Shown piece by piece: positions 48,459-60,391 of a DNA stretch of 64,000 bases. The stretch's first letter is position 1; each line of letters starts with the position of its first letter. The translations under genes and the position numbers were made by a program. This stretch comes from Cryptomeria japonica (lineage: Eukaryota > Streptophyta > Pinopsida > Cupressales > Cupressaceae): positions 544,135,370 to 544,199,369 of the forward strand of contig NC_081412.1 in the NCBI RefSeq assembly GCF_030272615.1, given 5' to 3'. Under the pieces are notes generated by a model that had not been told where the DNA came from, ran no database searches, and was given only the letters and a program-made list of their open reading frames with translations.

Positions 48459-49904
48459 TTAAGATCTGAAATTATAGTTGCTCCTGCTTCTGGTCCTGGA
48501 GCTACGGCCTGCGGTTTTGTTGCCGCCAGTAGCAATGTCTTCACCTCCAAGATCTTTCTCAGGATCACTATGAATGGATTTGTACTCCGCAGCCATGGCA
48601 TTGATCTTTCTGAGCCCCTCCATACTATTATTCATGGCCTCGTTGCTTATGTCAACCAGGTTCTTGGGGTTTTTCTTTATCTCTTCCATAGAATGATCTA
48701 CCTTTTCAATTCTTTGTTCATGGTTGCATTTCATAACCTCAACATCATGGTAGAGTTTCTGGGTCATAAGCATGAGCTTCTCAGATTTGCTAGGCCCATG
48801 CATAGCAGTGAAGATATTTATTATTTCCTTAATCCCCTCTTTGAGGGTATCAATTTCCTTCTCCACCCACTTCCAATAGCTCTCCTAGCTTCTAGTCGAT
48901 TCCATCACCAGGTTCATCAGAGTGCTATTCTTCTCTAACCCATTGTTCGCTTCTTTAGGCATAGTCCCCTATTTTTCCTATAGGACACTAAGAGGAATGT
49001 ATAGTTTAATTCCCTAGTCCGGGGTCTTGGGACCATAATCTTTAACCGCAAGCTCCTTCTTTTTAGAAGAAAGCTCAAAAATCAACTTGTTGGTTGATTT
49101 ATATTTACTGGGCGCCCATCTGGGGGGATTCTTGCTAGTTCCATGGGTTGCCAATAGATCACCATCTTCAACCAGCTTGTAATCAGGGTCATCAAAAGGT
49201 TTGGCACTCCCATTATCCTCCATTTCTATATCTGAATCAAGGACTTTCTGAATATTAGTAATTTGGCCTTTCTCAGAGAGAGGGCACAAGTTCATGGGTC
49301 TTAGCATACTCCATAATGAGCACAATAAGCCCTTCATGGAGGACTAGATTATTTGGATTCTCAACATGTTTTTCAAGACTATTCTTCAAAGAAGAGGTTA
49401 GATATAAATGAATATAAATGACTTTGCAATGCCTAAAGTGATTCAAAATGGTAAAATGGTAAGAAAAGATACTGACATATCTTCCATCAAGCATAATGTA
49501 CCTCATGATGAACTCGGCCATATCCGCCTAGGGAGCCATAAGATCTTTCCTGTTGTAGCCACCATCAGCCATTTTATTGACTCTTGAACCCTCCTTATCT
49601 TTGTCGAATAAATTCACCATGTCTTCCTCCCTAATTTTCCTATCTCTGTAGAACCGTCTTCCATTCGTCGCCAGACCCGTAACCATAGCCACCAGGGTTT
49701 CATCCAGTAGGAATTTGACACCATAGGCCCTCAGAACCCCTTTTTCTACCCATTGAAAAATGTTTCTATGAGCAAAGGAGAAGGACCATGGAGTCTTTCC
49801 AAGAAGGGGACAATTCCCCCATCAACGATTTCCTACCAAACCTCCTTATTTTTCTTTCATTTCTCAAAAGTGGGTGGCTCTTACCTATTCTTTTCCTCAC
49901 CCAT
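48459..49904 (-). pseudogene. LINE B ORF3, uninterrupted copy (482 codons)
   Basis: The span from MGEEKN (49,904) to ...NYNFRS and its stop is 1,446 nt. Frame is kept overall, with compensating shifts and some stops. Motifs in order are VPFLERLHGPSP; FYRDRK near codon 95 (TNGRRFYRDRK); MAEFIMRYIMLDGRYVSIFS and YHFTILNHFRHC; HEGLIVLIMEYAKTHELVPS; an acidic linker (SDIEMEDNGSAKPFDDPDYK); NPPRWAPSKYKSTNKL; and a coiled coil (LMLMTQKLYHDVEVMKCNHE, ISNEAMNNSMEGLRKINAM). The tail is RSSRTRSRSN. The protein is predicted soluble, with no membrane segment. Function unknown; an RNA-binding or gag-like partner role is only a guess. Confidence 0.75.
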
Positions 49905-50130
49905 AATGATTTGGGTCACCAAACAAAAGTAGAGAATGGGCCACACCAAAGAAGTCTGTGAACAATAGTTGGAAATAGGCCACATAGTCTCTGAATAGTA
50001 GCAGGTGATGGACCACATAATAAGACAGAAAATCTAGGCACAAGGGTACTCACTAGATCTTCGAATACAGAAATCAAAAAGAAAAAGTTTCCCCAACAAC
50101 TTAATCAAATCATGATTAAAATTCATTAAT

Positions 50131-52510
50131 TATTGCAAGTGCGAGGAATCATTACAAGCTAGATCGCACAAGGCTTTTGGAAAAGAGTCCCTACTGCTTC
50201 ACCATTTAGCCACCACGTAGCCCACCGCCATATTGACCAGTAAATCCGCCGCCTTATTGCCTTCTTGAAAGACATGCAAAATTTTGAAATCATCTAACTC
50301 TTCTATCGTATCCCAACAACCCCATGATCATGTTGGCAATAGTCTAGCTAGGATCTGTAAGCCCATTCAAGTAATTCATAATGTTTAGTGAGTCAAATTC
50401 CAGCCAGACCTTTCTAAAACCTTCCCTTTTAGCCATGTGTAACCCAAAGTAGGCAGCATTGGCCTTCACAAAGTGGTTGGACTAGGTGCCCAGAGGGAGC
50501 ACCACCACAGATACCAGCAAACCCATATGATTCCTAGCCACTCCCTTGCACCCAACCAGCCTAGGATTCCCTTTAGCCTCCCTGTCCACATTGATTTTGA
50601 TCCATCCCATAGGGGGATGCCAAAGAACATTTTGTCTGCACTGTTTTATTTTGGCAATCAGAATGACAATATTCCAGTCAATTTGCCACCATTTGATAGT
50701 ATCCCATTCCTCCCGGAGAGAAGAGAGGGGATGGTCATTCCTTCTACTGGGGTAGGAGTGAACAAAATTCTCCTTGATAGAATTACCAAATTTGATAGCC
50801 ACAAGAAGCATTGTAGATTCCAAATCTCTAAAGACTCTATTGTTTCTTTCTTTCCAAATACCACAAACAATATGAGGAAGAGACATATTCCAGAGCACTC
50901 CCAAAGCCTAATTTTCCAAGGGGCACTTCCATTCAAACTACAATCTTTGAACAGAATCAGGGAAGACTCAAGAAAGAAACTCTAGATATCCATGGCAAAA
51001 GAGCAGAGCAGCAGCAGATGGCCAGGATTTTTCTCTGCTTCTTTGCGAAGGAAGCATCTATTAGTAAGAGGAAGACCTCTTTTGCAAAGATTGTCAATGT
51101 TAACAGTCTTAGCCTGCATAAACAACCAAAAAAAGATGTTAATTTTTGGAGTTAAGTACTTATTCCAGATACTGACCCAGAAGGGGGGGGAGAAAAGTTT
51201 CTAGAGATGAAATTGTAAACATCGGCAAACTTGAATTTATTAGAGGAGGAGAAATTCCATAACACTTCATCCTCCACATGAGAGAAGGGGATATGTATAC
51301 AATTCAACCAGGGTTGCAAGGGTAACAAAGCATCATCCATAGATTTGAGATCCAACTAGGTTTTCAAAGACATAATTCTTTAAAAGGAGGAGCCCAAATA
51401 GAATCCAATAGGGGACCATCACCAGTCCACTAGTCCTTCCAAAACCTAATTTTGGAACCATTCTCCAACACCAATCTACAACCATGCAAAATAATTTTGG
51501 AGGAGCCAAAGTAGTTACTCCTTAAATCAGAGACAAAGTTGGGAAGGTCATAAGCTTCCAGAGTGTTTTGGATATCTTGAATGTGGTATTTATATTTGAA
51601 AATGTCAATCCATTTATTATTCTCTTTAAGACATCTCCACAGTTGCTTGGCCATCAGGGCTTTATTGAAGTCTCTTAGATTTTAAATGTCCAGCCCCCTA
51701 ATGGACTTGGGAAGGAAAACTTGATTCCAAGACACAAGATTTAATCTGTTCTTAATCTCAGTCCTTGTTCATAGTTTTTTTTTTTGGATTCTTTCCAGTT
51801 TATTAGCAATTTGGATGGTGATTTTTAATAAACTCATAGCATAAATCGGGAGGCTCTATAGCGAAGCTTTGAGTCATTGGAGATTACTAGTTTGGCTTAA
51901 CAAAGCACCTTTCCATCTAGCCAACTTATTCTAGAATCTATCAATAAGGTTCGCCCATAAGGAATCTAGGGCCGGATCATGACAAAGGGGAAGACCTAAA
52001 TAAGAGTTGGGCAGAATTCCAACTTTACACCCTAAAATTGAGGCAATCTTCATTTTCCTATGCTCAGGGGTGTTAAAGAAAAAAATTGAGCTTTTAGCTA
52101 GACTAATTTTTTGCCCAGTGCCTTGTTCATAAGTATCCAAACTCTTTTTTAAATTCTTAGCTTCTTTAACCAAACTTTCCCCCATCAACAAAGTATCATC
52201 CACAAACTATTGGTGAGAGCATGAAGAGGCCTACGAGGAGGGCCATAAGCCCATAATATTGCCTTTTCTAACTTCCATTTGGATAAATTTACTGAGGGCT
52301 TCACTCATTAGAATGAAAAGGAAAGGAGAAAGAGGATCCCCCTTTCTAATGCCCCTTGATGCAAAGAAGAAACTAAAGGCAGCTCCATTAATCAAGACTG
52401 AAAATTTGGGAGTGGACACACATTGTTCAATAATCTAGATGGAGTTGTCTCCAAATCCAAATGCTCTATATTTAGAATCAGCCTATCTAGAAGATCTTTA
52501 ATTCTGAAGA
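50131..52510 (-). pseudogene. LINE B ORF2, reverse transcriptase end to RNase H
   Basis: Reverse transcriptase motifs include FFASRGIRKGDPLSPFLFIL and the active site FVDDTLLMG (intact here, unlike copy A), then TGQKISLAKSSIFFFNTPEH and LPNSYLGLPLCHDP. Downstream are MAKQLWRCLKENNKWIDIFK, a Cys/His-type segment near 51,000-51,120 (TNRCFLRKEAEKNPGHLL) and RNase H (MGWIKINVDREAKGN, 50,482-50,620). It contains stops and frameshifts. Confidence 0.85.
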
Positions 52511-52519
52511 CATCCCTAT

Positions 52520-53972
52520 TGGATCCTTCATTTGGAATAGTATTATCAAATCCATAAAAGTGGCCAAAGCTGGAGCTGGATGGGTCCTTGGAAAAGGTGA
52601 AAAAATAAGGTTTTGGGAGGATCCTTGGATGAAGAGTGAAGCTCTTTTTGATCAAGGCAACAGTCAATTTATTGAGGAATGTAAAAGGAGGTTTGGACTT
52701 ATGGTGTGTGACTATTGGAAGTAGAACAAATGGGTGAGGCTAGATGTTATACATGCGGGATTTTCCCTACTCCAGAAGGAGCTGCTGTCCTTTTCTCTTG
52801 ACAAAGACTATGATGATGTTTATCTTTGGAAAAGTAATCCTAGAGGTGAATTTATGGTTGCTTCTGCCTACAAAAACGCTTTTTCTTAGACCAGCGATCC
52901 CATCTAGAGTAAAGTTTGGAACAACATTCTGATCCCTAAAGTCAATATGTTCTTTTTGCTCGCTACTCACAATAGGACCCTTACTATTGAAAATTTGGTC
53001 TGAAGAGGTTTTAAATTCCCTAATAGGTGTGAGCTATGCCAGAAAGAGGAAGAATCAGTTGATCACATTTTTTTTCACTACTCATTTACCTAGGAAATTT
53101 AGAGTAAGTTGTGGGAGAAATGGAAAGTTGACTGGGTTATGAAGAAGAGTCTCAAGGATATTATTTGGCAATGGAATTTCCCCACCAAATGCCATCTTAT
53201 CAAGAACCTTTGGTCCTTGACCCTCCCCATGACTTGCTAGGGTATTTGGAAAGAGAGAAATAATAGAATATTTAGGGAAGCTAAGTGCACCTCTTAGGTG
53301 GTCTTTGAAAAAATTTGTAGGGCTATAAAAGAGAACATCAATATTCCTTATAGGAATAATAAGAAATGGTTTGTTATTGATATGAATGAAATGGAAAAAG
53401 GTATCCTCACTGAATGGAACCTAATACACAAAGTCTGTAGATCTGACAATAAGAATAGGAGAGATAATATTGTTTGGTGCTTTCCTGATCATGATTGGAT
53501 AAAGGTGAATTTCAATGGGGCGGCTAAAGGCAACCATGGGAAGTCTGGTGGTGGAGGAGTTATCATAAATTCTTAAGGAGTCTGTATTGCGGCTTTTGCT
53601 TCACCTTTTTGGGTCCAAAATAATCATGTGGCTGAAGCTCTGGCCATGCTAAAAAGCCTCCAGCTTGCTCAGGGATTCAAATTTTAAAAAAATTGGCTGG
53701 AAGGGGACTCCCTAAATATCATCGAGGCCCTCAAAGGTACAAACTTTGTCTCTTGGAATATTACTAAGTTAGTTGAAAGTGCTAAAAAATTGTTAAATAA
53801 CTATGTTAGTATTATCATAACTCATACTCTAAGAGAAGGCAATAAGGTTGCGAATCTCTTAGCTAATGAAGGTGTCAATTTAGAGGATGGTGTTAAATAT
53901 ATTGGAGAAACTCATTGTAAAAGGGATGTTAGAGAGCAATTATTTTTTGATCGCATCAATGGGTCAAGTTAA
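52520..53972 (+). pseudogene. LINE D ORF2, zinc segment and RNase H
   Basis: It reads SFIWNSIIKSIKVAKAGAGW, KIRFWEDPWM and DDVYLWKSNPRGEFMVASAY; then the Cys/His segment NRCELCQKEEESVDHIFFHY; GIWKERNNRIFREA; and RNase H (DWIKVNFNGAAKGNHGKSGG, WLEGDSLNIIEALKG, HTLREGNKVANLLANEGVN). It ends at 53,970-53,972. A few stops are present. It is moderately similar to A and B at protein level. Confidence 0.85.
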
Positions 53973-54243
53973 TATCATGATTATCTTTTGGGGAGCAGAT
54001 TCCAAAGATAGATTTTGGGGGCAGATTAATTGTCAGTTAATGATTTCCTTTTGGCATCATTTCTATGATCATATGCATGCGAAAGATTATAATAATAAAT
54101 GCTGGTTTTGTGCGGCCATTAACATAAGTTTCAAAAAAAAGAAAAAGACTTTGTTCTATAACTCTAGAATTTTAAACAAGAATTTGGGGTTACACCTGTA
54201 GACTATGAATAACATCTTTGGGATCTTCTACCTGTTGTTCAAA
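53973..54243 (+). other. ORF2-ORF3 spacer of LINE D
   Basis: 271 bp without a conserved frame, A-rich around 54,130-54,180. The length is close to the 228-bp spacer of copy A, but the sequence is unrelated at sight. It leads directly into the ORF3 ATG at 54,244. Confidence 0.6.
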
Positions 54244-54527
54244 ATGGGTGGTAATTTAAACAGGAATGAGCCCCCAGGATGCTAAAACTAGAAGAGTGAA
54301 CGAAAAGTTTGGAGAAGGCTTCATAGATATGGCTTTACTGACTATATGGAAAAGCTTCACGAAAGTAGAAATTCGGTTTCACATGATTTTGCTAGAGGTT
54401 GGAATAACAATAGAGTCACCTTATTCAAGGAGATATGGCAAATTGAAGAGGATCTAGTTGCAGAGGTCATAGGTCTTTAGAAGGAGGGTACTAAATTCTA
54501 TAGAGACCGGAAGTATGCAGCCGAAGC
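54244..54527 (+). pseudogene. LINE D ORF3, first part (before LTR element)
   Basis: It starts MGGNLNRNEPPGC and, after two stops, reads SERKVWRRLHRYGFTDYMEK, LHESRNSVSHDFARGWNNNR, VTLFKEIWQIEEDLVAEVIG, then KEGTKFYRDRKYAAEA. The FYRDRK motif sits at codons 85-90, as in A and B. The LTR element interrupts at GAAGC (54,523-54,527), and the frame resumes in phase at 62,374. Confidence 0.75.
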
Positions 54528-55766
54528 TGTAGCGTCCTAAAATTGTGACACTTGCAATTTCGACTGCATTTCGGTCTTCATGATGGCGACGCAACACGCA
54601 ACCTGAATGGAGACCCCGAAACCTGATTATGACACTGAAAACTGCATTTTCTTGCACCCTGGCCTGAACCTCCTTTGCACCCTGCTGTCCTGGGAGGTGG
54701 GACCAGAGCGCCCAGCGCCCTGGTCCTTCAGGACCAGGGCACCCAGCGCCCTGGTCCCTGGGTCCTATTTTGGGCCCGGTCTCTTTTGGACTTCGGGTCT
54801 TTATGTTTGCAAATTGGAAAATTATCTTTCCTGGTTGGCCTAAGGTCGGGAAAATCAGTCTATCGGCCCTAATTGACAAGTATATAAACTACATTTTCCT
54901 CTTTCATTCGATATGATGGAAAAGGCGTGGAAACTATACTCAAGCATTCAAGCATTCAAGCATTCTTTCAAGCAATTGATCATTCTAAGTCTCCATTCAA
55001 GGCTAAGTGTTGTATTCAAGACAAGGATTCAACCATTCAAGAGGAGATCACATACTACACGCTACATACAACATACAACATACAACAAACAACAACATCT
55101 ATACCTTCGCACATAAGGATACAAACATCCTTACAACAAGGTATTAGTACTTGTTTTACATTACAGACATTTACATTTACAACATTGCTCATTTCTTGGT
55201 TAATTCCAAAACTGGGGTTTGACCTAAAGGCAAACCCCTAATCCCTAACCCCCCAATCATCTTCGCTTTTCTGTGTGTAGGTTGCAGGTACGCGGCTGAA
55301 ATTGAAGATCTGGAATCCTTGTGCAGAGACGAACAGATCCCCCTTCGTTTCACGGATTTTTTGGAGTACCGTGGCGCTCGGGCGCCATCATCCCAGCAAC
55401 TTTCGCTCAAATTTGCAGGATAGCGCCGTATCGACATTTTACTGCTAATTCTAGGTCCGCAGCTTCATACTGTATTCCTATCTCAGTTTATAAGCGAATC
55501 TTTCTCACTTTCTATGCATTCCTAGCTTAATTCTTCTATCAACATTCTTTACAAAAGAGGGTAGCCTTGCTGTCATAACCCTTGAAACTCATTTAGCATC
55601 CAATCTTGCATTGCGTGGGATTGGATCTTGTGGGTTTCAACCCCTCTTTTGAATGTAAAGTCCCTCCTAAGTGAAAATCATCAACCCTAGTGAACCTCCC
55701 TTCTCTCTCCTTGGAGTTGGAAGAGGGGAGAGTAACTGGGGTTCGATCGCAATTTTCCGCTTTACA
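54528..55766 (+). repeat. 5' LTR of the gag-only element
   Basis: 1,239 bp. It includes a GC-rich block with repeated GCGCCC..CCCTGGTCC words (54,700-54,770), a TATA box (54,881) and short (CAAGCATT)n and (CATACAA)n runs around 54,940-55,090. Pairs with 61,130-62,368. Confidence 0.95.
54881..54888 (+). promoter_or_regulatory. TATA box in the 5' LTR
   Basis: TATATAAA inside the LTR, conserved in the 3' LTR at 61,483-61,490. Likely core promoter for the element RNA. Confidence 0.6.
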
Positions 55767-57034
55767 TTTTGGTGAACCCAACGTGAACATCCTTTCTGAT
55801 TATTCATGGTTAGATCTGAAAATTGGATTCCTTGATTACATTTCCATGTTGATCTTTTGCAAAATTTTAGAGGTTAATTGCATAAAAACCCTAAATTTTC
55901 TTTTTAGTAATTAAGCTTGTGAAATGTCTAAATGTTAATGCTTGTTTCAGAGCTACCCTTCTATTATAAATTATCAATTCATATTTGTGCTTTAATTTTA
56001 AAAATTAAGTGGTTAAGTGTCAAAACCCTAATTTTTGAAGCCCTCTTGATTCAACCTTTGACTGATAATTTCACTAATCAAAACACCTCCAAATCAGTTG
56101 TAACTTTGGATTCCGCAATAAAATCACAATATCTTTCATCCCTAAAAATTTGGAAAAAAGTTGCGAGGACCGTGTGCACTCCGAGCGCCATCGTCCCCGA
56201 CATTTTTTCCGAAATTTCGGGAGCGAGATCTTACTGTATTTTCCTGCTAAAATCCAGAATTTTGGCTGATTTTATCAATTTTAACACCTTCAAAATTACA
56301 GTCAAAGTTGGTCTTGTGATTGCTTGGATTAAGGCTTCTAAACATTCAAAAATCATCGAAATTGAAATTTTGTGTCAAAATTGTGTTCTTACGGTCCTAA
56401 ATCTGAAAAGTGTGTTTGCATTCATTCGAAATTTCAGTGCTTTATTCAAATTTTTGCAATTTGTGACTTTTGAAATTAAGTGCTTAGTTACAACAACTTT
56501 GATTTCCGCTTCCAAAATCGAATTTTGCGTGAAATTGAATCAACCTTCAAATTTCGAAACTTACATTGCTTTTGGTATTCCCTCTAAAATCATAAAATTC
56601 AAAATTTCAGTTTCCCTCTCTTTTTCAAAATTCAAATTTTGCATTTTTCGACAATCTTGGTAGGGTTCGATTTTGAAATTGCAACTTTAATTTGGCCTAT
56701 CTACAGATCGTAAAATCACTCAATTTTTTCAGGTTAGCTATAAAATTATCATAACTTTCATCCCTGCAAATTTTGAAAAAAGTTGCAAGGACCGTGTGCA
56801 CCCCGAGCGCCACGGTCCCGGACATTTTTTCCGAAATTTCGGGAGATTGTCCTGATTGTATTTAACAGCTTAAATCTGGAAGATTGGCTGGCTTTACTGA
56901 AATTTGCTACCTCTAAAATTCAAAATCTTCTCTCTCTCTAGTGCATGAGTTTTACAACAATAAGCCCTACTTACACTATTCCCGTTAGATGAAGTCGTAG
57001 AATTAAGTCTTCCCGAGGTTTAATTACCGAGGAG
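55767..57034 (+). other. Primer-binding site and leader of the gag-only element
   Basis: Directly after the LTR lies TTTTGGTGAACCCAACGTGA, whose TGG start fits a primer-binding site; the tRNA was not identified. The leader carries two copies of a phrase of about 65 bp (56,155-56,225 and 56,773-56,845): AAGTTGC, then GGACCGTGTGCA, CGAGCGCCA and CATTTTTTCCGAAATTTCGG. A 243-codon open frame at 55,932-56,663 has no motif and is probably fortuitous. Confidence 0.65.
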
Positions 57035-59896
57035 ATGGAACCTAATTTGAATAGCCTTTTTAACGAGGACATGGGTAATTCCTCTAATCCTCCTAATGAT
57101 GAAGAAGCTCTCCATGAGGTTTCTGAAGAACAACTTTCGAAATTGGATAACCAATTTGATGATTTTGGACAATGGATGTCTCAAGAATACCTCGATAGTC
57201 AAGCTCTTCCTTTAATTGAGGGTCTAAAACGTATGCTTCAAAGTGATAAGAATGGAATTGATATTTTGTGTGGTATTGCACACATTGTGGATTCGAATGT
57301 GATGCCTATGAAGAGTTGTGCTAAAAATTTGGGTTATACACAACCTCCTACTCAAGTCGATCATTCTATTCCTTTGATGACTTCTATTGCTAGCGTACCT
57401 ACCTTTACATCAAACATAATGGCTACTTCTACACAAGACATTCCTCCTGTGATCACCAGTCATGGGGGAAATCCTTCTTCTTCAATTAACCCTCTTCCTT
57501 CATTTAATCCGACTTCTTCATTCATTCCTTCAGTGAGTGTCCCTATTATATCTCCACAAATGAACATGACGCAAGGGGGCAATTCGTTTAACCATTCCAT
57601 TCCTCCTTGTAGTGTTCCTCCTGTCCAATCATCTCCTATGACTAACTATCATAGAGTCCCACCACCTTACTCTTTACCTTCTTTCAATAACATAACACCT
57701 CCATCTCAATCTAACACATCTAATATGAATTTTTCGACTGAAGCGACCATTAACAATCTTGCACAAACTGTCTCTTCTTTACAGCAACAAATTGCCTCTA
57801 TGAATCAATCTAAGTTTAGTGTGCCCACATTTGATGTTGCGAGCCCACTTTCTCTTGACATTGTTCGAGCTATCCCTCCTAAACATGTTGAAATCCCGCA
57901 TTTGGAGCTTTATAATGGTAAAGGTGATCCTCTAACACATGTTAAGACTTTTCAAACAATATGTAACGATTTGGCTTATGACCAAAGGTTGCTTGCAAAA
58001 TTGTTTACTAGAACATTAAGAGACAAAGCCCCACAATGGTATTGCTCGTTGCCTTCTTATTCTATTACTTCTTTCGAACAACTTGCAAATGCTTTCATTC
58101 AACAATTTCAAAACAATATAAGTCCTAAAGTTACTTTGATTGATTTAATGCATTGTAAACAAGGTGTTAAAGAAAAAGTGACTGATTTCATTGGTAGATA
58201 TAAGCATTTGTATGCTCAAATTTCTTTTCCAGTGCCTGACAATGATATTCAAAGAATCTTTATTTCTAATTTACAAAAAGATATTCGAGACAAACTTCTG
58301 TTTTCTGAGTTTACTTCTTTCCAACAGTTGTGTGCAACTCTTCACAATTATCAACTGACTGTGAGTCAAATGGAACAATCACATCCTATGGCTCCGAGTG
58401 ATAAGGGTGATAGAAGTCAACAACCATTTGGGAAGTTTAAACTGAACAGAGATTCCATCAAATTCAATGAAAACATCATAAACAACAATGTGAATGCAGC
58501 ATCAGGTGTGCCTCCTATTTCTAAATTTTTCAAGAAAGAAAGAAAGTATACTCCTTTGAATGAATCATTGCATAGTATTATGAATAAGTTATTGGAACAA
58601 AATGTGCTTACTCTTCCTCCTATAAGGCAAATTGATCCTACAAAGATTACTTCACCTTATTTTGATAACAAATCTTTTTGTCAATTTCATCGTCAACCTG
58701 GGCATGATACTGAAAAATGTTTTGCTTTAAAGGGGAAAATTCAAGATTTGATTGATAATAATACTATCTCTATTTCTGGAGTGAATGATAAAGGCAACAC
58801 ATCTATAGCTCCTCCTAACCAAAATCTTCAGATTTTCACTGATCAATTGCCTTCTCATACCTCTAATGCGATTGATACTACTGATTCCTCTGTCTCACCT
58901 GATGATCTCGTGTCTATGACTCCAAATGTGATTAATTTTATGGAGCAACAGAAAATCCCTAAAGAACCTTCCATCACATTTGATTCCAGTGAAACTATAA
59001 GGGCACTTGATGGTCCTTTATATATAGTTGCAAAAGTCAAGAATACACCTTGCCGTGGAGTGCTTATTGATCCTTCGTGCATGATTAATGTTATTACTGA
59101 AGAATTTCTTTTTACTTTGCAATTGAATCAAGTGATTTATGACAAAACAGATGTGATTGTGAAACTATTTGATGCATTTTCTTCTCCTGCAATTGGTTCT
59201 ATTACATTGCCTATTGAGGTCCATAACAAATCCCTTGATGTGAACTTTGCTATTATTCCTTCATCCGAACAATTTCGTGTGAAGCTTGGCCATCCTTGGC
59301 TATCTTCCATGAAAGCTATTGCTTCTCCTATTCACAAGTGTTTGAAATTTCCCCATAATGGTGAAGTTGTTACTGTCAATCATAGTCTCTTTAAACCAGC
59401 TGAAAGAACTTCTAGCGTTCCTATTGATTACTTTTGGCCTAAACAATTCCAATCTCTTCCTCCACGAAGTGATCATCTTTTCAAATCTTATCAAAAATGG
59501 AAAACAGATATGATCCTATCTCTAAGTGAACCTAGAACACCTAAAATTGATATTCCTATCATTCTTGAGAAGGAAGTTCTTCCTTTGAAAGATAAAACTA
59601 ATGTCTTTCCTCAAGAATATTCCCAACCCGTTCCCATGGATGTGACTATGTCTATGCCTAATAAACTTCCTAAAAGTAGACCTATACCTCCTCGTCATGA
59701 TGGACTTGGTCTCCTTCCTAAACCAAATATTCCTCCTTTGTATGGAGCAGTTCCTCCTCCTTCTTTTTATAGAGAGAAGAGACCTTCTTCTTCTCCTATT
59801 ATCCAGCCTAAGAGACCACAACCTAAACACCCAAGTGATAAGGATGAGAACATTCCTCCTCCTCAATCTTCTCCACTTCCTACTAAGACTAGATGA
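57035..59896 (+). CDS. Gag-protease polyprotein of the gag-only element (953 aa)
   Basis: Starts MEPNLNSLFNEDMGN. Residues 130-240 are Pro/Ser-rich. The gag capsid-type domain lies at about 285-450 (PHLELYNGKGDPLTHVKTFQ, RDKAPQWYCSLP, FIQQFQNNI, DFIGRYKHLY, FISNLQKDIRDKLL). A zinc-finger-like motif is at about 547-561 (FCQFHRQPGHDTEKC). A retropepsin-like segment starts near 670: RGVLIDPSCMINVITEEF, where the canonical Asp-Ser/Thr-Gly reads Asp-Pro-Ser. Protease activity is therefore doubtful, though this subgroup often departs from the canonical triad. The C-terminal part is Pro/Lys-rich. The uninterrupted frame of almost 2.9 kb suggests recent selection or recent insertion. Gag would package the element RNA and is assumed to work with enzymes from a partner. 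Confidence 0.87.
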   Translation: MEPNLNSLFNEDMGNSSNPPNDEEALHEVSEEQLSKLDNQFDDFGQWMSQEYLDSQALPLIEGLKRMLQSDKNGIDILCGIAHIVDSNVMPMKSCAKNLGYTQPPTQVDHSIPLMTSIASVPTFTSNIMATSTQDIPPVITSHGGNPSSSINPLPSFNPTSSFIPSVSVPIISPQMNMTQGGNSFNHSIPPCSVPPVQSSPMTNYHRVPPPYSLPSFNNITPPSQSNTSNMNFSTEATINNLAQTVSSLQQQIASMNQSKFSVPTFDVASPLSLDIVRAIPPKHVEIPHLELYNGKGDPLTHVKTFQTICNDLAYDQRLLAKLFTRTLRDKAPQWYCSLPSYSITSFEQLANAFIQQFQNNISPKVTLIDLMHCKQGVKEKVTDFIGRYKHLYAQISFPVPDNDIQRIFISNLQKDIRDKLLFSEFTSFQQLCATLHNYQLTVSQMEQSHPMAPSDKGDRSQQPFGKFKLNRDSIKFNENIINNNVNAASGVPPISKFFKKERKYTPLNESLHSIMNKLLEQNVLTLPPIRQIDPTKITSPYFDNKSFCQFHRQPGHDTEKCFALKGKIQDLIDNNTISISGVNDKGNTSIAPPNQNLQIFTDQLPSHTSNAIDTTDSSVSPDDLVSMTPNVINFMEQQKIPKEPSITFDSSETIRALDGPLYIVAKVKNTPCRGVLIDPSCMINVITEEFLFTLQLNQVIYDKTDVIVKLFDAFSSPAIGSITLPIEVHNKSLDVNFAIIPSSEQFRVKLGHPWLSSMKAIASPIHKCLKFPHNGEVVTVNHSLFKPAERTSSVPIDYFWPKQFQSLPPRSDHLFKSYQKWKTDMILSLSEPRTPKIDIPIILEKEVLPLKDKTNVFPQEYSQPVPMDVTMSMPNKLPKSRPIPPRHDGLGLLPKPNIPPLYGAVPPPSFYREKRPSSSPIIQPKRPQPKHPSDKDENIPPPQSSPLPTKTR

Positions 59897-60391
59897 AATC
59901 GTTCTGCACGTGAATGGCAACGAAAGCGTCATCTTAGAGCTCAAGCAGCTGCTTCTCAAACTTTGCAATCTCCAAAAACACCTTCAACAAGCATTATTCC
60001 ATTTTCTCCTCAGCCGGAAATTGAGCCGAAATCTCCTAAACATAAGATGCATGATGGTCTTGATCCTGTGCGAGTTAAAGATCCTATTTTTATAAATCTT
60101 GATGATGATATAGATGAAAATGTTATTCATGATGAAAATGCTACTTCTCCTGTTCATTCTGATAGTGAATATGAACTTGTTGATATTGATAACCATTTAT
60201 CTAATGAATTTTCTAAAGCACTTATCCTAGCTCCTAGACAAGAACACTGTGGCTTGGGATATGAACATAGCCCTTGTTTGGATCTTGTGATAGCTCCATC
60301 TGCTGTGTTGGATGTTCCTCCTCTAGCATGTTCCCTGCCTTCCCGAAACATTGATCAGCAAGATCGGGGGGTAGATGACGTGCTAGACTAG
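59897..60391 (+). pseudogene. C-terminal continuation of gag after a single TGA
   Basis: In the same frame as gag, directly after the TGA at 59,894-59,896, the translation continues NRSAREWQRKRHLRAQAAAS and then an acidic Pro-rich tail (INLDDDIDENVIHDENATSP) up to TAG at 60,391. The stop sits in ...ACTAGATGA... and could come from one C-to-T change of CGA. Before it the protein would have been about 1,118 residues. Read-through is possible but unsupported. Confidence 0.6.

Larger units (their letters stand above)
48459..52510 (-). mobile_element. LINE copy B: ORF2 (from mid reverse transcriptase) and ORF3
   Basis: Minus-strand copy closely related to A. The 5' end is truncated in the reverse transcriptase (about 52,510), abutting LINE D. 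The 3' end is lost right after ORF3, so no hairpin tail is present. Its ORF3 is not interrupted by any LTR element. It therefore serves as the reference showing that ORF3 continues across the insertion point in A. Confidence 0.85.

Noticed and set aside
55932-56663. 243-codon frame in the leader of the gag-only element
   Set aside because: No motif, composition follows the T/A-rich DNA, and it contains one copy of a non-coding repeat phrase. Not supported as a gene.
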